Program-made: the position numbers and the translations under genes
Assembly: GCA_021799435.1 (NCBI GenBank)
Contig: JAJZAN010000025.1
Span: 1-36,566, forward strand
Reading direction: 5' to 3'
Length of the DNA: 36,566 nucleotides
Source of the DNA: Bacillota bacterium
GTDB taxonomy: Bacteria > Bacillota > Sulfobacillia > Sulfobacillales > Sulfobacillaceae
Shown: in pieces, positions 7,693 through 15,470 of the stretch
Numbering within the stretch: position 1 is the stretch's first letter
Layout: each line of letters starts with the position of its first letter
The notes under the pieces: generated by a model
What the model was told of the DNA's origin: nothing
Seen by the model: only the letters and a program-made list of their open reading frames with translations
The model's database searches: none

Positions 7693-9096
7693 TCAGAGTA
7701 TATATCTATTGATGTCAATGTTTTCCGCGATCCGTCCCAGCCGCTCGTCGACATAGTTATCGGTGATGGTGATGGTCTGCCCGGTGAGTTCCGAGGCGCT
7801 GAAACTCAGTTCCTCCAATACCTTCTCCAAAATGGTGTGCAGACGCCGTGCGCCAATGTTTTCGCTGTCGCGATTGACCTGATAGGCGTAATGCGCCATT
7901 TGCCGGAGCGCGCTTTCATCAAACGTCACCTCGACGCCTTCCGCCCCCAAAAGAGCCTGATATTGGAATATCAGCGAGTGCTTGGGTTCCGTCAAAATAC
8001 GATAAAAATCGTCTTCCGTCAGCGCGTCAAACTCCACGCGGATCGGAAAGCGACCCTGCAGTTCCGGAATCAAGTCGCTGGGTTTCGACACATGGAAGGC
8101 CCCCGCGGCAATAAAGAGAATATGGTCGGTCTTTACAGGGCCGTACTTGGTTTGGATGGTGGAACCCTCCACGATGGGCAGGATATCCCGCTGCACACCC
8201 TCCCGGGACACATCCGGACCGCGTCCGTCGCCGCCGCCCGCGATTTTGTCGAACTCATCGATGAAGATGATGCCCTGCTGCTCAGCCCGCCAGACCGCGT
8301 CCGCCGTTACCGCGTCGGCATCAATCAGCTTGTCGGCTTCCTCCTGGGTCAGCACCTTTCTCGCCTCAGCGACCGTCATTTTACGCCGCTTGGTGCGCTT
8401 GGGGAGAATCCCCTGAAACATCTCCCCGATGTTCATCTGGTTCTCCATGCCCGGCATGTTGTTCATCATAGGGAAAGCAGGGGTCTGGTCCTCCACCTCC
8501 ACCTCAATCACTTCGTGCTCCATGGCCTTCATGCGAATCTTCTCGCGAATCTTGCGCCGCTCATCCTCAATCCGACGCCGCTCCTCCGAATCAATCGGGC
8601 GCGCGGCATTGGGATTGGAACTGCCGCCGAAGAACATTTCGAAGGGGTTTTTCATGCCCGACTGGCCATCATCAGGATACGGGGCCATGGCTTCCACAAT
8701 CCGGTCCTCAGCCATCCGTTCCGCCCGCTCCTTGACCTGCTGACTGCGCTCTTCCTTGACCATGCGGATGGAGGTCTCCACCAAATCCCGCACCATGGCA
8801 TCCACGTCCCGGCCCACATAGCCGACTTCCGTGAACTTGGTCGCCTCGACCTTCATAAAGGGCACCCGCAACAAGCGGGCCAGCCGCCGTGCCACCTCGG
8901 TCTTGCCCACACCCGTGGGGCCTATCATCAAGATGTTCTTCGGGGTAATCTCTTCCTGCAGTTCCGGATCCAGGCGGCTTCGGCGCCAGCGGTGCCGGAG
9001 CGCCACCGCGACCGCACGCTTGGCTTCCTTCTGTCCAACAATATACCGGTCCAGTTCCTCGACAATTCGGGCTGGGGTCATAACCGATTCATCCAT
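7693..9096 (-). CDS. hslU: HslU/ClpY ATPase subunit of the HslVU protease
   Basis: An AAA+ unfoldase that feeds substrates to HslV in the cytoplasm. Early sequence [16 protein letters not shown] is typical of HslU. Walker A is GPTGVGKT (59-66), Walker B is [10 protein letters not shown], and the variable I-domain in between is charged and Met-rich. The C terminus ends in INRYIL, a tail of the kind that docks into HslV. ATG at 9096 has GGGAGG 6 bases ahead; the frame continues upstream but without family similarity. The protein is 467 aa, normal. It lies 22 bases downstream of hslV in the operon order known from B. subtilis. Confidence 0.96.
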   Translation of the reverse strand: MDESVMTPARIVEELDRYIVGQKEAKRAVAVALRHRWRRSRLDPELQEEITPKNILMIGPTGVGKTEVARRLARLLRVPFMKVEATKFTEVGYVGRDVDAMVRDLVETSIRMVKEERSQQVKERAERMAEDRIVEAMAPYPDDGQSGMKNPFEMFFGGSSNPNAARPIDSEERRRIEDERRKIREKIRMKAMEHEVIEVEVEDQTPAFPMMNNMPGMENQMNIGEMFQGILPKRTKRRKMTVAEARKVLTQEEADKLIDADAVTADAVWRAEQQGIIFIDEFDKIAGGGDGRGPDVSREGVQRDILPIVEGSTIQTKYGPVKTDHILFIAAGAFHVSKPSDLIPELQGRFPIRVEFDALTEDDFYRILTEPKHSLIFQYQALLGAEGVEVTFDESALRQMAHYAYQVNRDSENIGARRLHTILEKVLEELSFSASELTGQTITITDNYVDERLGRIAENIDINRYIL

Positions 9097-9118
9097 GCGG
9101 GTCCTCCCCTTCGTACAA

Positions 9119-9661
9119 CTAGTCCAACGTCTCGATGGTGAGATGGTGGTTGGTGTAAATGCAAATGTCCGCCGCGATCTCAAGCGACCGACGCACAATT
9201 TCCGCGGGCTCAATCCCGCTCTCCACAGATGCCAACGCCCGTGCGGCGGCTAAAGCATAACTTCCGCCCGAGCCTACCGCGGCAATCCCGTCATCCGGTT
9301 CAATCACTTCTCCCGTGCCCGACAGCAAGAATAAGTTCTGACGGTCGGCCACCAACAACAAGGCCTCCAGTTTTCCCAACATGCGGTCTGTGCGCCATTC
9401 CCGACTGAGTCCCACCGCCGCCCGCGGCAAATTGCCGTGAGACTCCTCCAGCTTGCCCTCAAAACGCTCAAACAGCGTCAAGGCATCCGCCACAGCACCC
9501 GCGAACCCAGCCAAAATTTCACCGTGGTATAAACGGCGCACTTTCTTGGCGGTATGTTTCATAATAGTATTTTGGCCAAAGGTGACTTGTCCGTCCCCGC
9601 CCAATACGGCCCGGCCATCCCTCACCACCGCCAATATGGTGGTTCCATGAAACTCGCTCAC
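9119..9661 (-). CDS. hslV: HslV/ClpQ (CodW-like) peptidase subunit
   Basis: The proteolytic ring partner of HslU. Conserved blocks include [34 protein letters not shown] and [12 protein letters not shown], then [17 protein letters not shown] at 9661 is preferred: GGGGGG stands 6 bases upstream and the protein then begins [10 protein letters not shown], 180 aa. The frame extends to a TTG at 9679 without a ribosome site. With this start the protein keeps a Ser at position 2, as in Bacillus CodW, where an N-terminal Ser has been described as nucleophile, and also has the Thr-Thr that most HslV proteins expose. Which is catalytic cannot be decided here. Confidence 0.93.
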   Translation of the reverse strand: MSEFHGTTILAVVRDGRAVLGGDGQVTFGQNTIMKHTAKKVRRLYHGEILAGFAGAVADALTLFERFEGKLEESHGNLPRAAVGLSREWRTDRMLGKLEALLLVADRQNLFLLSGTGEVIEPDDGIAAVGSGGSYALAAARALASVESGIEPAEIVRRSLEIAADICIYTNHHLTIETLD

Positions 9662-9681
9662 ATCGATCCCCCCAATCAATT

Positions 9682-10569
9682 CTATGCGCGCGGGTGGGCA
9701 TTCTGATATATCCGGCCCAGCTGCTCCTGAGATACATAGGTGTAAATCTGGGTGGTCCGCAGACTCTCGTGTCCCAACAGTTCCTGCACCACCCGCAAAT
9801 CGGCACCGCCCATCAAAAGATGGGTGGCATAGGAATGCCGCAACCAGTGGGGGCTGATGTTGCGGTGCAAAGCGCTCTTTAAGAGCGTTGCCTTAATGAT
9901 GCGCCGCACACTGCGGGTCGTCAGCCGCCCCCCGCGGGCATTGACAAAGAGCGCCTTCTCCTGGCTCGAAGCCAATTTGGGGCGCCCCTCTTTCAGATAT
10001 CGATCCAGAGCCGTCAACGCATACCGCCCCACCGGAACGATACGCTGCTTGCGGCCCTTTCCAGTCACCCGCACCATTCCCTGGGCCCGGTCAACGCCGT
10101 CGACATTCAGATCAACCGCTTCCTGACTCCGCAATCCTCCACCGTACATCATCTCAATGAGAGTCCAGTTGCGGAGTCCCAGCGGCCCCTGGTCCCGCAT
10201 GGCGGCCTCGATAAATTGGCGCATCTCGTCCACCGTCAGCACGCGGGGCAACCCGCGCCGAAAGCGCGGCGCCAGCACCCGCTTGGCCGGATTGACGGCG
10301 ATGCGCCCCTCCCGTTCCATATAGCGGTACAGGCTCCGGATCACCGCTAATTTGCGGGCCGCACTGCGCGGCGAGATCCCCGCCGCGCCCAAGTGCGCGA
10401 CATATCGGCGGATGGCCCTTGGGTCTGCCGCCCGCACCTCGCCGCCCAAAAACTCCACAAACTGGGCCAAATCTATCTGGTACGCCTTTAACGTATTGGG
10501 CGAGACTTCCTCCACCGTGTCCAAGTGGCGCAAGTACGCGGCCACATCCGGATGCCCGCCCTTACGCAT
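9682..10569 (-). CDS. xerC: XerC-type tyrosine recombinase (CodV)
   Basis: Site-specific recombinase expected to resolve chromosome dimers at dif. An N-terminal SAM-like DNA-binding domain (about 1-95) is followed by the catalytic domain with all active residues: R147 (GGLRSQEA), K171 (TGKGRK), H241 and R244 ([10 protein letters not shown]), H267 (LLGHESL) and the nucleophile Y276 (QIYTY). At 295 aa the length is standard. The start overlaps the trmFO stop by 8 bases and has no strong ribosome site, consistent with coupled translation; GTG at 10545, preceded by AAGGGCGGG, is an alternative. Position between trmFO and hslV matches codV of B. subtilis. Confidence 0.94.
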   Translation of the reverse strand: MRKGGHPDVAAYLRHLDTVEEVSPNTLKAYQIDLAQFVEFLGGEVRAADPRAIRRYVAHLGAAGISPRSAARKLAVIRSLYRYMEREGRIAVNPAKRVLAPRFRRGLPRVLTVDEMRQFIEAAMRDQGPLGLRNWTLIEMMYGGGLRSQEAVDLNVDGVDRAQGMVRVTGKGRKQRIVPVGRYALTALDRYLKEGRPKLASSQEKALFVNARGGRLTTRSVRRIIKATLLKSALHRNISPHWLRHSYATHLLMGGADLRVVQELLGHESLRTTQIYTYVSQEQLGRIYQNAHPRA

Positions 10570-11896
10570 AACGCTGAACGGTCAGTTCCAACACCTTTTG
10601 CATGGAGGCCAGCGCCCGGTCCTTCAGCCATTGCCGCCGCTCCCGCTTGTCTTTCAACTCGCGCACCGCCTCGGGCACCTCGAAGAGCCCGAACGTCGCG
10701 TTCATGGGCTGGAAGCTCTCCGGATCGGCGTGGCTGACATAGTAAAACAAGGAACCCATCATGGTCTCCCGCGGCAATTCCAGAGGGTCCTCTCCCTGCA
10801 CCCAGCGCGCCGCGTTGACTGCCGCCAAAATCCCCGAAGCCGCCGATTCCACATACCCTTCAACCCCAATCATCTGCCCAGCCAGCCACAAGTCCGGGCG
10901 CACCCGGGTGTTGAGGCTGGCATCTAAGATTTTTGGGCTCTTCAAATAGGTGTTGCGGTGCATGACGCCATATCGGGCAAACTCTGCTTGTTTGAGTGCC
11001 GGAATGAGCTGGAAGACCCGCTTTTGTTCGCCCCAACGGAGATTGGTCTGAAACCCCACCATGCTCCACAGGGATCCGGCGGCATTGTCGCGCCGGAGCT
11101 GCACCACCGCATAGGGGCGGCGTCCGCCCTCCAGAGGATTCGAAAGACCCATGGGCTTCATGGGTCCAAACAGCGGGGTGCGCTTTCCACGCCGCGCCAA
11201 CTCTTCGATCGGAAGACACCCCTCGAAGAAGGACGCTTCCTCGAAGTCATGCCGTTCGTGTTGTTCGGCCGCAGTCAAAGCCTCATAAAACACTTCATAT
11301 TCATCTTTGGTAAGCGGACAGTTAATGTAGTCGTCGCTGCCTTCCCGCGATCCCATGAACGCGTACGCCATGTCAATCGTATCGCCAAACAGAATGGGGG
11401 CCGCTGCATCAAAGAAGGACAAGGGATTGTCTCCCAATGTGTCGATAAGGTTTTGACTCAAGGACTCGTGGGTCAATGGGCCTGTGGCGATGATGGCAGG
11501 TCCCTCGGGAACCCGTTCCACAACCTCGCGGTGCACGGTAATCAAGGGATGTTGGGTAATGGCCTCAGTTACTTTTTCACTGAACACGTCGCGGTCCACC
11601 GCTAAGGCGGAACCGGCGTCAACCCGCGCCTCAAGCCCGGCCTTTAAGACCAGCGAGTCAAACATCCGCATTTCCGCCTTCAGCAGGGCGGCTGGAGACA
11701 GGCCTTGATCGCCCCCAAACGAGTTGGAACAGACGAGTTCCGCGAACCGTTCGGTGTGGTGGGCGGGTGTCATGGTCACTGGCCGCATCTCGTATAAATC
11801 AACCGGGATATCGCGCTGGGCCAGCTGATAGGCGGCTTCCGAGCCCGCCAGACCGCCCCCCACGACGGTCACGCGCTCATTGGGCTTCTTCTTCAA
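10562..11896 (-). CDS. trmFO: TrmFO, folate-dependent tRNA U54 methyltransferase
   Basis: Makes ribothymidine at position 54 of tRNA with methylene-tetrahydrofolate and FAD. The FAD site GGGLAGSEAAYQ is at residues 11-22, followed by YEMRP, TPAHHT and ELVCSNS with a conserved Cys, and later FEGCLPIEELARRG, FGPMKPMGL and GVEGYVESAASG, all family hallmarks. TTG at 11896 is chosen: AAGGAGGG stands 8 bases upstream and gives a 444-aa protein beginning MKKKPNERV. A longer frame runs back through topA and is spurious. The start overlaps the topA end by 20 bases. Confidence 0.95.
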   Translation of the reverse strand: MKKKPNERVTVVGGGLAGSEAAYQLAQRDIPVDLYEMRPVTMTPAHHTERFAELVCSNSFGGDQGLSPAALLKAEMRMFDSLVLKAGLEARVDAGSALAVDRDVFSEKVTEAITQHPLITVHREVVERVPEGPAIIATGPLTHESLSQNLIDTLGDNPLSFFDAAAPILFGDTIDMAYAFMGSREGSDDYINCPLTKDEYEVFYEALTAAEQHERHDFEEASFFEGCLPIEELARRGKRTPLFGPMKPMGLSNPLEGGRRPYAVVQLRRDNAAGSLWSMVGFQTNLRWGEQKRVFQLIPALKQAEFARYGVMHRNTYLKSPKILDASLNTRVRPDLWLAGQMIGVEGYVESAASGILAAVNAARWVQGEDPLELPRETMMGSLFYYVSHADPESFQPMNATFGLFEVPEAVRELKDKRERRQWLKDRALASMQKVLELTVQRYA

Positions 11897-13967
11897 AACC
11901 GCATCCCTCCTTGAGACAGACCAAGGTATCCTGCCGTCCTTTGCGCCGCATCGCCATAGACGATCCGCAACGCGGACAGTTCTTTTCTGTGGGACGCCAC
12001 CAGGTAACAAAGTCACATTCGGGATAGGCCCGGCACCCGTAGAAGGTACGGCCCCGCTTGCTGCGGCGCACCACCAAATCGCTGCCGCACTTCGGGCACA
12101 TGCCGCCGGTCTTTTCCACCAAGGCTTGGGTATTGGTGCACTCGGGATAACCCGAACAGGCCAGAAACTTGCCAAATCGCCCATACTTCACCACCATGGG
12201 CTTGCCGCATACGGCGCACACCTCATCGGTGACTTCGGACGGCACGGCAACCTTCTCAATATCGGCATCCGCCTTGGCCAACTCTTCCGCAAATGGCCGA
12301 TAGAAGTCGTTCAGGACTTGGCGCCAACCCAGTTCCGCCTCCTCGACTCGGTCCAGCTGGTCCTCAACGGCAGCCGTAAAGGAGATGTCGACAATTTCGG
12401 GAAAGTACTTCTCCAGCAAGTCGACCACCACGCCGCCGAGATCGGTCGGGGTCAGTTTCTTTTGCTCGCGGCGCGCATAGTCGCGCTGGAGCAAGGTGTC
12501 GATGATGGGAGCATAGGTCGACGGACGCCCAATGCCCAATTCTTCCAACGTCTTCACCAGACTCGCTTCCGTAAATCGCGGCGGCGGCTCCGTGAAGTGC
12601 TGGCTTGGGGTCACCTCCAATATGGTGAGGATCTGACCTTCCTTAACCAACGGAAGCGGCCCCTGGCCCGCTTCATCCGTGCCGTCTTCGCGCGTCTCCT
12701 GATACAGCGTGGCGTAACCGGCAAACTTCACCACGGCCCCGTGCGCCCGAAAAATGTGCTGGCCCTCACCTCTTAACTCAATGGTGGTAGCGTCGTACAC
12801 CATAGGGGCCATTTGGCTGGCCACAAAACGCTCCCAAATCAGCCGGTAAAGACGCAGTTGGTCTCGGCTGAGCGAGTTCTTGAGCGAGTCGGGATGGCGC
12901 ATCACCACGGTCGGGCGGATGGCTTCGTGAGCGCCCTGCACGCCCGGCTTTTCCTTTTCTTGGCGCTTCGGTCCCGTGCCCTTCCAGAATTGTGATCCAT
13001 AGGTACTTTCAATGTAGGCACGCGCGTCAGTCACCGCGACATCGGCGACTCGGGTCGAGTCCGTTCGGATATACGTGACGAGACCCACGGTGCCCTCTCC
13101 CGCCACCTCCAGCCCTTCATAGAGCTGCTGCGCCAAGCTCATCGTCCTCTTGACGGAAAAGCCCAGGCGCCGGGAAGCCTCCTGCTGCAGCGTGGAGGTC
13201 GTGAACGGGGATGCCGGGAACCGACGGCGCTCCCGGGTCTTGACCGACACCACCTCAACGTTCTGACCAGGGCGCACAACATCCGTGACGCGGCCCGCCT
13301 CTTCCTGGCTGATCCGTCCCTTTTGGCCCAGCGGGCCGGCATAGTCGGCCTTTAAGGCGGGCTTGGAATCAGCGCTAAGCTCAATGGTGTAGTATTCCTC
13401 GGGCGTAAAGGCTTGGATCTCCCGCTCCCGATCAACAATCAATTTTAATGCGGCCGACTGCACGCGTCCGGCCGACAAACCTGGGCGCACCTTGCGCCAC
13501 AAAAGCGGCGAGAGCTGATAGCCCACCACGCGATCCAGCACCCGGCGGGCCTGCTGGGCATCCACCAGATGCATATCGATAGGGCGGGCATGCCGAATGG
13601 CATCCGTAACGGCATCCTTGGTAATTTCGTGGAACTCAATGCGCTGGGCGTCGTCGGGTTTAATCCCGAGAGCCTCGCCCAGGTGCCAAGCGATGGCTTC
13701 CCCTTCGCGGTCAGGGTCAGTCGCTAAGTATACCCGATCGGTCTTTTTGGCGGCGTCCTTCAATTCCTTGACCAACCCGCCCTTGCCGCGAATGGTAATA
13801 TACCGGGGCTGAAACCCCTGTTCCACATCCACCCCAAACTGGCTTTTGGGCAAATCCCGCACATGTCCCATCGATGCCTTGACCTGATATCGGCTGCCCA
13901 GAAACCGGCTGATGGTCTTGGCCTTTGCCGGCGACTCCACAATTATCAAGGGTTTTGGCCTTGCCAA
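11877..13967 (-). CDS. topA: DNA topoisomerase I
   Basis: Relaxes negative supercoils. The TOPRIM domain is N-terminal (IIVESPAKAKTI; DPDREGEA at 84-91), and the catalytic Tyr is Y299 in TYIRTDSTR. Three C-terminal zinc-ribbon repeats carry CxxC pairs (CAVCGK...; CPKCGS...; CPRCGS...), as is usual. At 696 aa it is complete. The start is TTG at 13967 with GGAGGT 6 bases upstream. It is the first gene of the operon, and its last codons contain the ribosome site for trmFO. Confidence 0.96.
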   Translation of the reverse strand: MARPKPLIIVESPAKAKTISRFLGSRYQVKASMGHVRDLPKSQFGVDVEQGFQPRYITIRGKGGLVKELKDAAKKTDRVYLATDPDREGEAIAWHLGEALGIKPDDAQRIEFHEITKDAVTDAIRHARPIDMHLVDAQQARRVLDRVVGYQLSPLLWRKVRPGLSAGRVQSAALKLIVDREREIQAFTPEEYYTIELSADSKPALKADYAGPLGQKGRISQEEAGRVTDVVRPGQNVEVVSVKTRERRRFPASPFTTSTLQQEASRRLGFSVKRTMSLAQQLYEGLEVAGEGTVGLVTYIRTDSTRVADVAVTDARAYIESTYGSQFWKGTGPKRQEKEKPGVQGAHEAIRPTVVMRHPDSLKNSLSRDQLRLYRLIWERFVASQMAPMVYDATTIELRGEGQHIFRAHGAVVKFAGYATLYQETREDGTDEAGQGPLPLVKEGQILTILEVTPSQHFTEPPPRFTEASLVKTLEELGIGRPSTYAPIIDTLLQRDYARREQKKLTPTDLGGVVVDLLEKYFPEIVDISFTAAVEDQLDRVEEAELGWRQVLNDFYRPFAEELAKADADIEKVAVPSEVTDEVCAVCGKPMVVKYGRFGKFLACSGYPECTNTQALVEKTGGMCPKCGSDLVVRRSKRGRTFYGCRAYPECDFVTWWRPTEKNCPRCGSSMAMRRKGRQDTLVCLKEGCGFEEEAQ

Positions 13968-14000
13968 TCTGTTACCTCCCGTCCCAATAAGCGTCCCTAT

Positions 14001-14009
14001 ATTATCGCA
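14001..14009 (-). promoter_or_regulatory. putative extended -10 promoter of the topA operon
   Basis: TGCGATAAT on the minus strand (14009-14001) is a TGn plus 5/6 match to TATAAT, about 35 bases ahead of the topA TTG. A nearby CATAAT is an alternative. No convincing -35 is seen. Confidence 0.4.
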
Positions 14010-14069
14010 TTATGCCACTGATATCCAGAAAGGCCCTCATCCGTACGCCACTGAGGGATGGACTGGGCT

Positions 14070-14095
14070 GGAGATGGTTTCCATCCCCTCCAGAT
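14070..14095. repeat. hairpin upstream of the riboswitch promoter
   Basis: CTGGAG and ATGG pair with CCAT and CTCCAG around a TTT loop, with a CCC bulge on one side. No T-run follows on either strand, so it is not a standard terminator. Its role is unknown; it lies between the divergent topA and NlpC/P60 genes. Confidence 0.35.
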
Positions 14096-14171
14096 TGTGC
14101 GTTCTTTGGACGTAATTTGCCACTCCAAGACCTATTCCACCCAGACCCGCCTTCACTCGATGGCCTCGGAC

Positions 14172-14200
14172 ATGACTTTATGCCTGCTTGCCCCTAGAAT
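14172..14200 (+). promoter_or_regulatory. promoter of the c-di-AMP riboswitch transcript
   Basis: ATGACT (14172-14177), 17 bases, TAGAAT (14195-14200). The predicted start near 14207 coincides with the 5' edge of the aptamer, which supports both calls. Confidence 0.6.
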
Positions 14201-14205
14201 CGACA

Positions 14206-14346
14206 GGACTCCTTAAGCCGAATCATGTGCTTCACATGTACGGGGGACAAAGAGTCCTTGGAGACTCTCGGTGAATCGTGCCCCAGCACGTAGGGCTCCT
14301 TCTGCCCGAACCAGCAACTAACCTCGGAGGCAAATTGCGAAGGAAG
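14206..14346 (+). ncRNA. c-di-AMP riboswitch (ydaO-yuaA type)
   Basis: The conserved blocks of the ydaO aptamer occur in order: CGGGGGACAAAG (14241-14252), CGGTGAATCGTGC (14269 on), TAGGGCTCCTTCTGCCCGAACC split around 14291-14312, and CAACTAACCTCGGAGGC (14315-14331). The closing helix P1 can form between TCCTT (14210-14214) and AAGGA (14340-14344). This class binds c-di-AMP and often precedes cell-wall hydrolases, exactly the gene found downstream. No T-rich terminator stands between aptamer and gene. Instead GAAGGG (14343-14348) can pair with CCCTTC (14352-14357), hiding the ribosome site and competing with P1, so control may be translational. Confidence 0.9.
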
Positions 14347-14360
14347 GGGAGCCCTTCATC

Positions 14361-15326
14361 GTGCATATGCGATTCATAAGCGCCGCAGCCGGACTGGCGG
14401 CTGGGCTTTTTTTGGCCGCATCACCCATGGCCAGCGCGGCCACGCTTCACGGTACCTTTCAGCTCGGATCGCGAGGGCGCAGCGTGTCTCTCTTGCAAAG
14501 CCGCTTGGCGCAATTGGGCTATCCCGTCGGCGCGACCGGCTACTTTGGCCCCGTGACGCTCCATGACGTCCAATCATTCCAAAAGGCCCACCACCTGGTG
14601 GTCGACGGCATCGTCGGACCAGTTACGGAGCACGCCTTGTTTGCGGCAGGACATCCCGCCGCCGTCACCAAAGCTGCATTCCATGCCGTTACAAACCCTG
14701 TCACGGTAACGGTCCAAGCGGGCGACACTCTGGCCAGTATCGCCGGCACATATCACACCACTTGGCAGGCCCTGGCCCGGATGAACCATCTTGCCGATCC
14801 CAATCGGCTTGCCATCGGCCAAGTTTTGCGACTGCCGGGCAGGGCAGCGGCCTCTGGAGCCGCCGTGGGCGATGCCGGCTCAAGCAACGGCTCCGCGAGC
14901 GTGTCATTGCCGACGCAATCGGCCTCCCAGTCGTTAAATGCCGCCATTGTCGCGACCGCATTTAAGTATCTGGGAGTGCCGTATGTGTGGGGCGGTGAAA
15001 ACCCCGCCACGGGCTTTGACTGTTCCGGCCTTGTCCAGTACGTGTTGCAACAAAACGGCATCACCATTGGGCGGACAAGCTATCAGCAATACCAACAGGT
15101 CACACCGGTCTCGAAGGCTGACCTGGTGCCGGGCGATTTGCTGTTCTTCTCCACCGATGCGCCGGGCGCATCCCACGTCGCCATCTACATCGGATCCTAT
15201 CCCAAACTTGGCTATGCCCAAGCCTTTATCGACGCGCCAGCTCCTGGCCAGTCGGTCATGGTACAAAACCTCCACAACGTCTATTGGAATGCCCATTACC
15301 TCGGGGCGGGTGCAGTGGAGCCTTAA
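14361..15326 (+). CDS. secreted cell-wall hydrolase: peptidoglycan-binding, LysM and NlpC/P60 domains
   Basis: Likely a gamma-D-glutamyl-diamino-acid endopeptidase that cuts peptidoglycan stem peptides outside the cell. Signal peptide about 1-27 (ends ASAA). A PG_binding_1 domain follows at about 36-95 (GSRGRSVSLLQSRL, VDGIVGPVT), then LysM at 115-158 (VQAGDTLASIAGTYHTTW), a Ser/Gly-rich linker, and NlpC/P60 from about 193 with nucleophile C221 (GFDCSGLVQY) and H272 (SHVAIYIG). GTG at 14361 has AAGGGGAG 9 bases upstream; ATG at 14367 is also possible. It is controlled by the c-di-AMP riboswitch just ahead. The membrane-bound transpeptidase follows. Confidence 0.93.
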   Translation: MHMRFISAAAGLAAGLFLAASPMASAATLHGTFQLGSRGRSVSLLQSRLAQLGYPVGATGYFGPVTLHDVQSFQKAHHLVVDGIVGPVTEHALFAAGHPAAVTKAAFHAVTNPVTVTVQAGDTLASIAGTYHTTWQALARMNHLADPNRLAIGQVLRLPGRAAASGAAVGDAGSSNGSASVSLPTQSASQSLNAAIVATAFKYLGVPYVWGGENPATGFDCSGLVQYVLQQNGITIGRTSYQQYQQVTPVSKADLVPGDLLFFSTDAPGASHVAIYIGSYPKLGYAQAFIDAPAPGQSVMVQNLHNVYWNAHYLGAGAVEP

Positions 15327-15332
15327 ACGCGC

Positions 15333-15353
15333 GGGCGGGGTCTCGCCCCGCCC
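15333..15353 (+). terminator. GC-rich hairpin after the NlpC/P60 gene
   Basis: GGGCGGGG (15333-15340) pairs with CCCCGCCC (15346-15353) around TCTCG, seven bases past the stop codon. The stem is very stable but no T-run follows, so termination efficiency is uncertain. Confidence 0.45.
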
Positions 15354-15368
15354 CACGTTGTGCGAATC

Positions 15369-15397
15369 TTGTAGAGTCCGCCGACCTGACATATTTT
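15369..15397 (+). promoter_or_regulatory. weak candidate promoter of the penicillin-binding protein gene
   Basis: TTGTAG (15369-15374), 17 bases, TATTTT (15392-15397), about 70 bases before the GTG start. Boxes match moderately. Read-through from the upstream hydrolase gene is the alternative. Confidence 0.3.
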
Positions 15398-15470
15398 GCA
15401 CGATCTGGGGACAACATGTCCGTATGATGATAGATCGAGAACTCCGAACTCATTGTACGAGGTGGACGCC

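Noticed and set aside
7663-9141. 492-codon open frame on the plus strand opposite hslU
   Set aside because: It is a shadow of hslU caused by GC-rich codon use. It lacks domains and a ribosome site, while the minus-strand frame is a complete HslU.
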